Origin: Montifringilla adamsi
Lineage: Eukaryota > Chordata > Aves > Passeriformes > Passeridae
Length of the DNA: 64,000 nt
Reading direction: 5' to 3'
NCBI GenBank assembly: GCA_017590115.1
Contig: JAGGNK010013114.1
Span: forward strand, 2,418,001 to 2,482,000
Below are positions 24,926 to 38,080 of the stretch, piece after piece. The notes beneath the pieces were generated by a model. The model did not search any database. It had not been told where the DNA came from and saw only the letters and a list, made by a program, of their open reading frames with translations. Made by a program: the position numbers and the translations under genes. Numbering within the stretch: the stretch's first letter is position 1; each line of letters starts with the position of its first letter.

Positions 24926-27679
24926 GTTCTTTTACAGCTGTTCAGGAGAGCATGAAGAGGCAGGTTCTAGTTCCGAGATTTTTTCAAAGAAGCTGTTTGT
25001 CAAAGTTAAGCATTGGCTCGAAATAACATAAATGTAACAAACATTGATTTTAACAGTGGCAAGTCTTGGTTATTTGTAACAGTTATGTGAATTTGAAAGA
25101 AAAATTGAAAGGAAAATTTCAGTCTTAATACTTTGAATTTAGTTACATTTATGAAAATTGTATGAATGACATACCAGGGGAAGAACTGTTTTTACATGTT
25201 TTTGTGAAAGCACCAAAAGAAAGAGCAGGATGAGGACTGTAAGAACAGCCTGTCTTGCTAACAGCAGACACAGTTTGAGTAGTCTGAGGCACTACTACTC
25301 TCAGGACACCATTCCTGGTAGTAACATTGAAGAACATATGGTTTATGTCCAGACCAGAAGGCTCATCCTCTGCTGAGATCTCAACATAGGTGAATATTCA
25401 GAACACAGTGTCTTCTGCTGGCAACAGGACGATGACAACAAGGTTGCAGAGTATCATCCGTGTGATTTTTTTCTTCCTGTGATCTCATGAAGGAAAAACA
25501 AACATATTTTAAACAAACAAAGAGAAATGGCCAGCAAACAGCAAGCTGTCCCAAGATTTATGAAGGCTGAAGTAAGCAACACTTGGAAGCAAAGGACAGT
25601 GCCATAACAAGTGTTACCTGAATCATTTACATGACAATGATAATACAGGATGTTTCATTGGAATCAGTGTTGCACACAAGGTATGTTGGCCAGACCACTT
25701 AGACACACAGGCTTATGTGGGATTGCAAGAGTGTGGGTCAATGAAATCTTTGAGAAAATGGATCAGATTGAATTAATTTGGAGATGCTAAATAAATATCA
25801 CAACCCCTTTCCATAGAGCTCTCTTACAAAAATTTTCTGATTATATTTGTCAAGGGCAGTCTCTCCCAGAAAGTACAGCTCAGGACTTGCTACTATTCAT
25901 CTTGACCTTGTTGGTTAGAATGTAGTGATTAACATGTATTGCCAAGTCAACATGTTCATCTGCAGGCAGAAGAAAGTCTCTTTTTAAACAGCATTGTATT
26001 GCCTATCTCATTCCTCCATTCTGCTTTCTCAGACTCCTGAAACCTTGAGGTCATATCCATGATAACCCTGACCCACATCCAAGGAGAATCAGCCAGATGA
26101 ATTAATTTATCCAAAGGGGAAGAAATTAAATTAGGTACGGGTTTCCTTATAGTCCTTATCTCTGTTAAATGAGAAAATTGTAAGTACTGAAGAACCTTGA
26201 GGCTGGTGGCTGTGTATCAACTCCAAGGTATTTTCAGGCCAAAGTAATTAGGGCTCAGCTGATGGATGGACACGTGTACAGCTCACCATGTTTACATAAG
26301 CTCTGTTTCGATAGGACACCAGCCCCCATATATGACAGTGTTTATTGTAGATGAGCAAAACCTGTTGTGGCTTTCATCCAGCAGGATGATAGATGGGGAT
26401 TCTTCACAGAAGCAGAATGAGAAATAACTGCCAGTACTGACAAAAATGCCAGACCGCGAACTGAAACAGTGAATAGGTGGGATTGCAAAATCAGTGCAGC
26501 TCCCCTACAGGATAATATAGAGGGTCATCTGTCTTCGTCCTAGCAGACAGTCATCTACATCAGATACAGCTGAATATGTTAAATGGAAGCCTCATCCAAA
26601 AAAAAGTATCAAGGATGACACTGCCAAAAATGACTGATGTTGCTTCTTCTGCCTGACAGCTAGGTTGGGCTGCTTGGTCTCTGTCACACAGAAAACTGCT
26701 GTCTAGACATGGGGGTGGGGGAAGCCTTTTGCTAATAGTAAAAGTGGTTATAGAGTGCTTTAACTGTGAAAGAAGAAATAGTCTCCTTTAGCCTTTCTCA
26801 TTCAAAAGTGCTGTTTATTAAAAAGAAGAATTGGGCAATTTTTATATTTATTCTTTGAAGTTCAGCATGACCTACAAAACTACCATATAGCCAAATTCAG
26901 GCAGAGGATTCCCTCTGCCAATATTTGTGTCTTCAAGTGTATATTTTTCTAATACTGGTTGAAATGCTGCAAAATAGACATTTTTATTCATTGCACGCAT
27001 CTGGTTGCTTTAGATAAACTAAGTAAAAAGAGCTAAAATACTGATGAGAGTATTTTTCAGCTCAAGCTGTATTTTCCTGTGCTTTGCCATAAGCTTCAAT
27101 ACAGAACTGTTTCTTAGCCTGGAAGTTCATATTACATTATCTTTCTAATAGTTAGAATAATCTCCAGACATTGAAAGGCTTATTACTGCCATAAGTCTGG
27201 GTACAGTGACCACTGGTATCAAATGCAACTCTGTATCTGAATTCTTACTGTCCCAAGTTTATGACTGAGTAAAGTAGGCAAACCAAATCTTTTGAGTACT
27301 GAGAGACCTCAAAGTCTAGAGGCAGTTTAAATACATTTTTTTTCACAAAATCCATAATTTATACCAGACTTAATACCTTAAAATTATAGAATTGATATTG
27401 AAATGGACTTAGAATTACTTTTTTTGTTAACACACTAATGGGCCAACTAGGGGTAATATTTTCCTGATCTGTAGCTCATGAACAAGTAGAAAATGGTGGT
27501 GAAATCAATGGCTGAATCAACCATGATGTGATGGATCTCAAGTTTGTGAGGGGATTTCAAGTTACCTGGCAAGTTCTTCATGCCAATATTTTCCTTCACT
27601 CCTTTGAGCATTTTGCCTGTTAGTCAGCAAAAAAAGCAGGTAGATCAGAACTGAGCTTCATTTTGAATGAGCAGTACTG
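24926..27679. other. Single-copy stretch with unassigned broken reading frames
   Basis: No repeat family is recognised. On the minus strand between about 26640 and 25149, several open stretches lie one after another in different frames. One is a run of about 86 codons at about 26.2-25.9 kb containing KPVPNLISSPLDKLIHLADS. Another is a 62-codon run at 25149-25337 containing NVTTRNGVLRVVVPQTTQTV. A decayed gene copy is possible, but neither piece was matched to a family, so the default is non-coding DNA. Confidence 0.35.
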
Positions 27680-27966
27680 GGGAGGTGGGAGCATCAACAA
27701 GCTGCAAAGGAGGGATTCGGAATTGTTGCTGTGTCACACAATGATTGTGTTAGGGAAGCCAAAGCTCACCTGGAACTGGAAGTGGAAAGGGATGTTGAGG
27801 ACCATGAGGCAATCTTCTGCCACTGGATGAGCAGTAAAAGAATTAGCAAGGAAAATGCTAGCCTGCTGCTGAACAGGACAGATTGAATGACAGTGCACAC
27901 AGACAAGAATTCCTCAGGCAGCCCAAGTCTGCAGAACCTTCTTTCCCTGAATTTTCACTGGGATCT
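27680..27966 (+). mobile_element. CR1 LINE, internal ORF2 fragment (left of nested LTR)
   Basis: The plus-strand frame gives AKEGFGIVAVSHNDCVREAK, then LELEVERDVEDHEAIFCHW and SSKRISKENASLLLN. This resembles the linker between the endonuclease and reverse-transcriptase domains of CR1 ORF2 (pattern ARDVK..KKGFYRYI..KRKTRENVGPLLN). It ends in a piece like CR1's FASVFTGK (ttttcactgg). A TGA stop follows LLLNRTD, so it is dead. At 27961 it meets the ggatct duplication and the LTR. The CR1-derived sequence that resumes after the LTR comes from much nearer the CR1 3' end, so the RT region is missing. Either an internal deletion or two separate copies would explain this. Confidence 0.72.
27961..27966. 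repeat. Target-site duplication, left copy (ggatct)
   Basis: The six bases ggatct directly precede the LTR's outer TG (plus-strand view) and recur exactly at 28454-28459 after its outer CA. Six bases is the duplication size typical of class II (ERVK-like) integrases. Confidence 0.8.
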
Positions 27967-28453
27967 TGCCGCTTCTCTTTCCCCAGCTAGCTGATGACAA
28001 GAGGGGGGGGGCGGCAGGTTCCCCTGGAGCTCCGTTGAATCCCTGTTGTCAATTGTTTCGGCGCAATATAAAACACAGGCAATGCACATGGGTCCCAGGG
28101 AAACTTTATTTGATGGCAAACTTCCCCTTTTCCTCTCCTGGGCAACCCCAATCAAGGGGCAAACAAAGACTTATATCTCGGGAGAAAGTCAGGGGAAGGC
28201 ACAACTTTCAACAAATCAGGAGTGTTGGGAGTAAAAAACCTAGACGGGAATAACAGTAGTGAACCAATAAACTTCCAAGGGAGGAAAAACTGTTTCAATA
28301 AAATGGGTGAAGTTTGGAGAAATAGAAACTAGAAACTAGCTGACGAAATAACTGGGAGAAGGCGGAGACAAAAGGAAAACAGCACCAAGGAAAACCACCA
28401 AATCACAAATCAAACCATAAACCTACTAATAAAACAAAAAGCACGATACAACA
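27967..28453 (-). mobile_element. Solo LTR of an ERVK-like endogenous retrovirus, 487 bp
   Basis: On the minus strand the element starts TGTTGTATCGTGC and ends GAAGCGGCA, giving the TG...CA termini of an LTR. A TATA-type promoter element (minus-strand gatataa within cgagatataag) lies at about 28171-28180. A poly(A) signal AATAAA lies at 28105-28110, about 65 bases downstream, which gives a short R region and then U5. The 5' half is the U3. A perfect 6-bp duplication flanks it. No primer-binding site, gag, pol or env lies next to either end, so it is a solo LTR left by LTR-LTR recombination. It carries a G9 tract at about 28012-28020. It sits inside CR1-derived sequence and is therefore younger than that insertion. 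Short open frames within it are not genes. Confidence 0.8.
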
Positions 28454-28459
28454 GGATCT
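28454..28459. repeat. Target-site duplication, right copy (ggatct)
   Basis: Exact partner of 27961-27966, immediately outside the LTR. Confidence 0.8.
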
Positions 28460-28860
28460 CCCAGAGGTCTCAACAGATGAACTGGCCACAAGCTGGCAGG
28501 GTGCCATTGGAAGCAGACAGCAGATGCTGTCTGGGGCTGCATTAACAGGAGAAGAGCACCAGGTCAAGTGAAGCAGCTACTCCCTTGAACTGGTATTCCT
28601 GGACCACATCAGAAATACTGCTCCTGATTTTGGACCTGTAGATAAAAGACAGATGTGGGTAAACTAGAGCAGTTGTGGTGAGGAGCCTTCCGTAGAGGAG
28701 GGGCTTTTCTGATTCTATGATCTGCCCTCATAAAGCCTTGGGGAGTCTCAAGCAATCTTATGGCTGACTGGTTTGAGCAGAGGAGCTGAGCTAGAGACCT
28801 CCTGGGATACTGTTTAACTTGAATTACTCTGTAATGATTCTGTGAAATAGGTCACTCTCT
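28460..28860 (+). mobile_element. CR1 LINE 3' end, diverged (right of nested LTR)
   Basis: This follows the CR1 3' region in order: gctgtctggggctgcattaa, ggtcaagtgaagcagctact, aagacagatgtgggtaaact, then agctgagctagagacctcct and finally ctctgtaatgattctgtgaa, the decayed TTCTATGATTCTATGAA-type tail. Indels and substitutions show it is old. It lies in the same orientation as the ORF2 fragment on the other side of the LTR. Confidence 0.7.
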
Positions 28861-30042
28861 GGATTATTGTCTTTCCCTTGCTTCCCTTGTTCAGTCATAA
28901 TCTGGATACTGGATACGCCTGAAGATTGCTTGAAATGTATCCTAAGAGAAAAGAAAGATCTTTTGATACCCTGGTTGGAGGGCTTGTCCAACAACGAATT
29001 GTGTTTGAAAACTAGGTATTAGTAGTGAAATGTGATATGCTTGGAGTTGGTCTGAACTGTGAGGTTCTATCCCTAATGGTAGCTTGTTAGCAATATTCAA
29101 TCCTAGCACAATTAATTGGTTTCCTTACTTATTTGGGAAATGTATTGTGTTCTCCTCTGACTTTTCTCTCCTCCCATACTTTACTACAAAGGCCTTTGTC
29201 ACAGCATACATTTCTTGTTGACACAAAATAGCAGGAATTTAATACCATGTACTTGGTAGGCTGTGTATCATAAGTATTAGGTACCAGACACGCTGGTGCC
29301 AAACTAACTAACAAAACAATTTATCAGATAACGTCAGGGGTTTTCTTGCCTTTGCTTGACCACTTTGAAGTGATGCAATAGACTCTGCTGACTTCTTGTC
29401 ATCAGGGAATACACAATACCATGTCTGGCTTTTGTAACCAAACCTCCAAGGGTCTCTGTGCAGACATGTGATGTGACTCTTGAATTCTCAAATACAGACA
29501 AGTTCACTTTTTTATAAAAAGGCAGTTTAGTATAAATGACACATGCAGAGCACTAAAACTTCCCATTCAGCATTCTCCCACCCCATTTGCTAAGAATAAT
29601 TTCTCGACTGTGCATTTTTCAGAGTGACTTTGGCCAGGTCGTTTAAAGCAAAGTGAACAACTCATGCATGCTCTGTATACTTTGGTAAGACAGTTGTGTT
29701 TTGTGAGGAGCTTGCTCTAAATTGTTGATCTTTGCTCAGTGTGACCTCTATTTTATATGTGAATGTGTAGTTGTGATGTTGCTCCTAGCCAGCAATGAGT
29801 TCTTTGAATCTCACTCCAACAAGATTGTATGAAAACATCAATATAAGGAAAATCATGAAGGTCTTTTGATAAAGTTAGTCTACAGGGATCTTTAAAAACC
29901 CTTACTTTCACTGAAAAATAGATCATCTCAGTATTTTTATTGAAACAAGCAATTATGTTGGCAGGTATTGTGTGCTTTGGCCTTCTAAGGAGAGAAAAAA
30001 AAAAGTATGCTGAAGTGCCTGTTTCCTTGATCGTTTTGTTTG

Positions 30043-30059
30043 TTTTTTTTTTTTTTTTT
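30043..30059. repeat. Poly(T) run, 17 nt
   Basis: A pure T-run with no adjoining element recognised. Confidence 0.85.
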
Positions 30060-33000
30060 CCTGTGGGTTCATGACCAGAGACTTCTGTTCTTGCACTTTA
30101 TGTCTTGGGGCAACAATTATTTAGAGGGCATAGTTTAAAAGTCTGTCTGCTAGAAAGCTTTACAAATTTTATTTACAGATCTGTAGGTTTTCGGTTGATC
30201 AATTTCCACTCCTGAAACTTTTGTTATTTTACAATCTTCCTGAGAAGCTGATGACAATTACAATTAGAAATAGAATCACTACAGACAACAGTACTCAGCA
30301 TTCTCTAAATATGCCATTATTTTTTTCCTTATTGTTCAGGGGTATTTGAGGAAATTTTGTATCTCAGTTGCTTAATCTCACTCTTATCTGAATTCAACAT
30401 CAAAATATGGTACCAGATGTCTTGCTTCATTGCTAAACATCTGCTCAAGCTGGATCATGGCGATTTTGAACAACTGGAGCAAGATTTCCTGAGAACTCTG
30501 TAGTGTAAATTGGAAAACTAATTTGGCACCATAAATAGATTTATTGCCACATGGGCATGTATTGTCCAGAGTCTTCCACCAGCCTTTCTTTCAGAGATCT
30601 GTAGTTTATCATGAATATGTAAACTGTGTTCTCAAGTTCCTGGCCTTTAATCTAGGCAGTATGTGATTAGTTAACTTCAGTTAACTTAAGTATTCTGGGA
30701 TGTCATTTTTTCATTCTGAAATGAAGTTTAGCACACTCTGAGCTGACTAATTAGGCCCATGTAGAAAGCAATGAGTGATTTACTCTATTTGAAACAGTGC
30801 ATGAAGTTAAAGAACCTGATAACTGACTAAACTAATGCAGAGTGGTCAGGTCCCATTCCCCTTAAAGATGTCAGTCTGTGAAGTAACTTCCTTAGCACTT
30901 AACTTTTGCTAATTACTTAGAGTCACCATTTGCATTCCTCTTCCAGCTGCTTTGGCAGTGGGAAGAGCTGGGGATGCCTGATCTGCCAAGAGCTGCTGTC
31001 TCCTCTTGGTGCAGAGCCTGGCACTCACAAGGTCCTTCAGCTGCACCTCCCTTCCTGCTTGCTCGTCCCACTGATGTCAGGCCAGTGACCTGAGATGTCT
31101 GTCAGGCTGGGGACCCTGCACATAACCACCTTGAAATGAGGGCTGATATGACTTTTAAGTGTTCCGTGTTTGGTTGCCCAGTTCATTACTCTGCTGGATA
31201 TGAACTCCAGGCTCTCTAAGCTCAAATCTGCATTAAACAGTTGATTTTTCTCTTTTTATTTTGTTCAGCTTTTGTGCTTGAAAAACAGAAATGGTAATAT
31301 TGCTTTTTCCAGGTAGCATATATAGATGTAGCAAAAATGCCTGTAAACTGGTTAATTTAAAAAAATTCTTTATTTCAAAATAAAATCATGTTAAGTATAT
31401 ATCAAATACATGAGGCTCCTTACGTTTGCAAATTTTTATATTGACTTCAGCTTTTTTACAGTACACTGGTACATGTTTTGCCATTAATTTCAAATGGCAA
31501 AAGGTTGAAAAGGCAATTTTTTCCCCTTTGTCAGCTACTTCATTTTCTCCAGCATTGTTGAAACCAGTGTAGCACATGTGTTACATTTTCTGCTGGATTT
31601 ATAAAGCAGGATGTAATTAATTAAGATGAATCTCTCCAGAGCCAGTTTCTACATCAGGTGAAACCTCTGGCCTTGTCCTCTGCTTTGAATGTGTGTATGT
31701 GCTTTTAGTGGGTGGAACAGAGACATCCACAGAAAACTTAGTGGCTTTCATTTTGTTCAGTGTCTAGTTTGTTGCTTGGGGAGGGCAGAGTGCAGGAGGA
31801 ATAGGGCAGGTGGCCAGCTGAGCTGTTTGGTTTTTCTTGCCTTTCCCACTCTAATCTTGGAAACTTTATGATGAAGTATAGCCTGGGATCCTCTGAAGAG
31901 AAGATACAGCAGGTAAATCAGTATGCTATTGAGGGCTGGAAAATGAGACAGGAAACACAGGACTCCCACTGGAGTGCTTGATGCTTCTGTGACCTATTGC
32001 TTTTCCTTTATCTCCTCCCCAGTAGAGCTGGGAGGGTGAATACTTCCTACCAGAATCAGGCAGGATTAGTTATGCTTTTGAAGTTCACCAGCAAGAGACC
32101 TTCAGGGCTTTCTGACAGCTGCTCTTGGAGCATTGATCATTCAGGTTGTGCTGCTTGAGAAAAGTAATCCCTGTTGGTGAGCCAGTAAGTATGCACTCAC
32201 TCTTAATTTGTTTTTTTAGAATCTCTGAGGGTGCAACCAGTACACTTAAAAGTGCCCCCAAATTATTTTTTTAAGCTGCTCAGTAAAGTTAGATGACTTT
32301 TAGTTCAGAGTTCTTATGACAGGAGAAGACAGATTACCGTCTCTTCCCTCCTCTGATTTACTTTACCATTCCCATAGTACTGGAATTGAAGGGCAGGGAG
32401 TGGCAGAGCCCCTGGTGTGCTGGCTCTCTCTCTCTTTGTATGTTCAAAAGCATGTTATCTTGAGTTTGAAATAAAATGTTTAATTTTGATGAACATAAAG
32501 AATTTACTTAAAACAGTTATCTATACAACAACAAAAAAAAAAAGCCTATTCAAACCCACTGTGTCCCAGTCTTTCAGCCTTTGTGATTATCTTCTGTTCT
32601 GTACTCAAGAGATTTGCCCAAAAGCAAAGAAGAAAAAGCCAGCTCCCCTTTGTGCATCTAACCCTTCTGGGAGACACTGCTCTTATTGCTGCACCTCATC
32701 TCCTGAATTTAGAGTCTGAATATGGCAATGGCAGCAATCCAGGGTAAAGTCACATCACTAAACCTTTACAGTCTGTTGTCATGTACCTTACAAAGACAGC
32801 TTTCATACTGACTGCACAAGGGTTGTAAAACATGGCTTGTAACAAGGATTTGTTTGCTCTTGGCTTACACACAATTCTCACAAAATGACTGCAAAGATTT
32901 AGGGAAGAATGAAATAAAACTCTGGAGGTAGTACATGTCCAGAGAACTTAAATATAGTATGATGATATAATCTGCACCAACTTTGCTCTTTTCCAACCTT

Positions 33001-33315
33001 GATTCTTGCATGGTAGTACAGATTATACTATAAAGAATCATAATCAATTTTTATCTCTTTTGCTGTAGGAAGAAAATGCAGACATAGGACAGGATGTGTT
33101 AAATCCATTTTCATGTCATCAATATTATTCTTTACCATTAGAATTAGCAACACATGGTACTACATAAGTTACCCATGGTTGTAGAGGGGACACAACGATA
33201 ATTTCTATTTGTTAGTTTTTTGATCGCACAAAGAAAAATACTGTCAGCATTTATACTTCCCTGTGAAGGGCCACTACTGGTTAATAAAGAGTGTATTTAC
33301 CAATAACAGTGACAG

Positions 33316-33332
33316 CAGTCAGTCAGTCAGTC
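33316..33332. repeat. (CAGT)4 microsatellite
   Basis: Four exact CAGT units plus one extra base. Confidence 0.85.
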
Positions 33333-36300
33333 TGTGCAGATACATGAGAAAATGAAATCCCTATCCATGTCCTCCAGATCAGTAGATACCAGCTAATTTC
33401 CCTGTTCAGTGGAGTGGATAGGTATCCATGCAAATATCTAATACTGATATCCTGAGGAGGCAGAAGAGCTGGATAGTCAAAATTGCAGGTCCTTTCCCCC
33501 ATCATCTCTCCCCGAAGTGCAAAGGATTCAAGTAATACTGATTCACTGGCAAAACAAATGTGCTCAGGTGTGTTAGCACAGTCTGCAGCAGAGGACGTAT
33601 TACAATCAACGATGACGTGTTTAAACTTTGAAACTAGAAGTTTCTTGGCTGTGTCTCAAAGCAAGTTCCCTCAACTCTTCATTACTGTGGGAGATAAGCT
33701 CATCCTAAGTGATTCTGACCAAAGACCTCCTTAAAGAAATGCCAGGAAACTTTAAAAATTATGGGTATCAGAAAGTGAGTTTAGATCATCAAGAGAAGAT
33801 CATGATGAAGTCATAAAGAGGCAACAGCTCTGTAAAAGATAAGGAATTGTAGCTTAAAATGCTTAAGGGAGAGCATGCAGAGGATGGCTGTGCTGCTTGG
33901 GATGGTAGCTAGAAAAAAAATAAATACTTATCTATGTTGTGGCTAGTCTTGACAAAATATTCCTAGGTAAATTTTGTCTGAAAAAAAATGAGAAAAATTT
34001 TGGATTCTTCCCTTGAAACAGAAACTCTGTGTCCTTCCTATGAATTATTGTATCTTTCTATCTCTCATTTTTTCTTGTGTTGGAGAGTACAAAGTAGGAG
34101 AAAGGGCTTTTTTTGTTAATCCTATCTTTCTCACAGGAACAGACTTGAAAAATCAGCTCACAGTTTCTTAATTGTTGCAGTCTTAAAACTATAAACAGCT
34201 TTTTTTCTCATATACATTTATTTACTTATTTTAAGGGTCAAAAAAGTTCACTAAGGAATCAGTTTGCTAGTTGCTAACAAGAAAACTGTTTCAAAGCCTA
34301 GTTATTATTAGTTGAAGCTATTAAATTAACTTGAAGAAGTAACATAAACCATTACATGCTTTTTTTAATCTTGGTGATTTATGGTAATGGTGATATCATT
34401 TAAAAATTCTGTAGGTTTTTAATTGAGATATCTAGGGAATTTTTATATGTAGTTTGCTCAATATCAATGTCTCTATGAAATAAAGTTTTTATACATTGGT
34501 GTCATTGTTCCATCCTCTAAACATTTTGAATGGTTTATTACCAGAGGCTAGATTAAATGCCTGTGCAGTGTTCTCTCTGTATACAGTGTCTGGGAAATAT
34601 CTTCCAATCTTTGGTGAAAGAAATCCATCATTTATGGTATCTGTGAAAAGTAATGCTCTCAACACTGATCTATAACATGATTTTGCAAATATTGTTTTTT
34701 TCCTCTGGGTCTCTAACTTTAAAAATATTGGTAATGCTTGAAGCAAGTTAATGTCAGCATTTTTACTAGAAAACCTTTACTTTTTGTCTGCAAAAATTGT
34801 AAAATACTGAAACTGCTTATTCAGCATTTCATCTTGCAAACCAGTAACTGCAAAATCATGAGTATTTGTACCAGTGTGATAGAAATGAGGATGCTTTTTT
34901 TTTTGCAACCATATGAAAAAAAATCTTGTATCTGTACAGTCCTTGAAGCTCTGTTATGCTATGTAGTTATTTTGTGTGTTGGGACTCCCTCAGGTATCCA
35001 GAGCCACTCGAGTGACTTAATTCCCACCTAAAGGAGGAGATCTGCCTGTGTAGACCTGCAGCAGTGGCCAGCATGGATTTGCTGGGTATCCCTGCTCTCT
35101 GTGGGGGGACTACTGACAGCTTTGGATTTGTAAATGTTCCTCTCAAAGGCAGAGCTGGAAGAGTTGCAGGCTTATGCACAGAATATCTGACTGTCAGCTT
35201 CTGTTGATAACTTCCTTAAAAATACTGTTGGCTGTTTGGAATTTTTTTCCCAAATATTTTGAGTACAATAATCACAGGAGTTTATCTGACCACTTGGGCA
35301 GGTGTACATCTGAGTCAGCTGTCTAAACAGCATCTACTCACGGTCAAGAGGGCATGATTCACTGTGAGGAAGACTATTCTTTGTTAGTTCCCTAGAAATG
35401 CCATTTTCCCTCATCCGAGCATAAAGGTGATGCTGAAGTGACATAAAAACCCACACGGAATGTAATTACAGTTAGGTGAAATCAATTTTATCTGAGTTTA
35501 CTGCTTTATTAGTTTTTCTTTGAGTCAGAGAATGGCTGTACTTTGTTCTGGTTGGGGTAACAAAAATACAGCGAGATAAATATCCTGAGTTTACGGCTTT
35601 GGGACTGTGGTTTTGTAACAAATGCTTGGTAAGCTTTACATCAGCATACAAAAAATCAGTCAAATTTTTGAAAAGTATACTTAGCCCTGATAATACTTAC
35701 ATTTAAAGGGAAAGAAGTGGGAGTTGCTGAGGAGGTGAAATGGGGATTTTGCAGCGTGAATAGATAAGCCAGGAGTAGTAGTGGTAGTGTATTCAGCTGC
35801 ATTTTTTTGGTAAGTTTTCTGTATGCTTCAGATATTGGTAGAAGCAAATTTGTACTCAGCTCAAGGACTGTTCATGATTCAAAATTAATTTGTATGCTAA
35901 AAAACAAAGATCATATTGACATTACTAAGACATATGGGTAACAACTTTCAGAAAGCCCTACTTACTAAACCACAGTTTGGAGAGATATACAAAAGATAGT
36001 GGTCTTGATAATTTTCCAAGAAAACAAAGAATTTTTTTAATGGCTTGTAGTACCAAAAGTATCTTTACAGATTAGGAAGCTTAAGATCCACAAAGCATTT
36101 TGTGATTTAACGGAGTCAGTAGAAATTAGGATTCTTAATTTTTTTCAATGTTCTTTGAAATGTTTTTGGGGTTTTTTTTTATGTAATGTAAAACAATTTT
36201 GATGGGCCATGTTAATTTTGCCAGTGTTTGGTATTGAATCGCTTTCAATTCAGTTAAAAAATAATCAGTTTAAGTTCTTTTCTATCTAACTTCTTGTTAT

Positions 36301-37989
36301 TCAGTTGTTTCTGCTTCCTCACCTTTTATACTGTTTTTTTTTCCTCAGTGTTATGCTTCTTTCAGTGATACTTTGTGAGAGGAACCTTGACTAACAAGAA
36401 CAGCAAATTTCAGAACCATCTAGAGTGACCTTACTTAAATAGTAAATCAGCAATTTTTTTCCTCATAATTCTTTTGGTGATGTGTTTCCCTTGATTTGTT
36501 ACAGTTTATGCTATAAGAAATGTTACTTCTTAACATTTCCCTATACACATGTAATGGTACAGATCATGTCCTGTCTGCATATGTTTTAGAGAATTATTTC
36601 TTTGATGATCAGCTGTTAAGTTCTTGACTGCATATTTTGGCTGCAGAGTCTAATTCTTTTGCTTCCCAGCGTCAGATGCAAAATAGTTAATCACAGCCTC
36701 AAGAGACGAAGTGCCCTCTCAGCAGCTGCTGATGTCTTTTGGAGACTGGTGGTCCAGGCATATCTAACAATAGTGGTGTAATTCTTCCTCACAAGTAGGT
36801 GGTGATCCTGGTTTCCCATGAAAAATCTTTGATAAAATCCACAGAAGTGGCTACTGAAAGGGCAAATAGCACCTATTTTAGCAATCAGGTGGAGAGTTCA
36901 GGGCAGGCAGGAAGCCTTCTTTCACAACTTGAAGTCACATTTCTTTCTCTTCTTTTTTTTCTTAAAATACTCCTTTTAATAAAACTCACATTCAAAGGAT
37001 CTTTCTTCCCTGTGGACTTAATCTGATATTGAGTTTCTTAATGGAACCACCCTTTGAGCCTTCCAGTTTTGATTGATTGTAATTCTTCTTCCTCCAAATG
37101 CCTCTCCTGTAGTTATCTGTTCTGCACAGAGTTAGACTTCCAGTTCTCTCCTTATTCTTCAGGAGACAAATCTTCCTCCTTCTTCCACCTGTTCTTTTTT
37201 CAGTGTCCCAGGATTCAGCTGAAAACTTAATTTGCCCTTCAGTTAATCAAGGCTCTGTTCTGCTTCCTTTCTCATCAATATCCAGCACATCTTAGCTGAT
37301 TAGGGCATTGTTAAAACAGATTAACCTTAGCTGTAGATCAAGGACCTAAAATGTTTGCTGTGGTCCTCAAGGGAGAATCTTACAAGTTTAGAAGAACAAT
37401 CTGTCCACTTCTGTTAATGGCAAGATACTTCTTGAACATACTTTAGGATTGACAAAACCTTAATTAAATTGGTTAAATTCTCAGGTGTGGATCTGATCCA
37501 GCACTCACTGAAGCTGATTGATATCAGCAAGATTTAGACAGCCCCAAGTCCAACACAAACAAGGTATTCTAGTACTGTTACACAATAATTACAAAACAGC
37601 TCACCAGCTTCTTTCTGTCTCTAGCTGGAATAGGCACAATATTGTGGCTTGGGTTTTACACCAGATGGCAACTGGAGTACACGGTCTCTAGAATGCTTTG
37701 GTAAAGTCTCTGGAACTGCATTTTTATTGTTTGTTAGCTCCATGTTATTACAAAACTCTAGAGGATATTGGGTGATTTTGGAGCCACTTTTTAATCTTGC
37801 ATTTGCTTTCTGTTTTGAAATTGTATTAGAAGTGATCATTCCTTGAAGGGAAAACTTAATATATAAAAATCAGTCAAAATGAAAGGTCTCCCTTAAAGTC
37901 AACACCTACCTAATTTGCAGAGGATTAGATAAAAATGTAGTATTTCACTGTAAATAGTTAAGAATTGGCTTGACAGACCTATGCATAAC

Positions 37990-38080
37990 CTGATCTGGGC
38001 TCTCCTTTAAACAGGAGGTTGCACTGTATGATTTCCAAAGCCCCTTCAACCCAGTCTTTGTTATGAGCCTGTGATTCTGC
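37990..38080 (+). mobile_element. CR1 LINE, terminal 3' fragment
   Basis: The order ctgatctgggctctccttta, aacaggaggttgcactgtat, gatttccaaagccccttcaa, then gagcctgtgattctg matches the last 90 bases of a CR1 (…GGTTGGACTAGATGA…GTCCCTTCCAACC…GTGATTCTGTG). Everything upstream is lost or unrecognisable. The divergence is moderate. Confidence 0.8.

Larger units (their letters stand above)
28861..37989. other. Single-copy AT-rich non-coding stretch
   Basis: No gene or transposon was recognised. A GC-richer patch lies at about 30940-31120 and another at about 34980-35160, neither with repeat or coding identity. A T17 run (30043-30059) and a CAGT tetranucleotide repeat (33316-33332) are present. Open frames are of chance length. 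Confidence 0.55.

Noticed and set aside
24640..25026. 128-codon plus-strand open frame
   Set aside because: It runs through the old CR1 at 24760-24925, starts at a non-ATG codon, and its product is not recognisable.
27383..27415. Possible inverted CR1 terminus (aaaattatagaattgatatt)
   Set aside because: The match does not continue into the next CR1 blocks, so it is too short to call.
28038..28043. Alternative left boundary for the nested LTR at TGTTGTC (28044)
   Set aside because: It would give mirrored TGTTG...CAACA ends but no matching flanks, and would leave the sequence between 27967 and 28043 unexplained. The boundary at 27967 gives a perfect 6-bp duplication.
27955..28253. Open frames of 60-95 codons
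   Set aside because: They lie within the minus-strand solo LTR.
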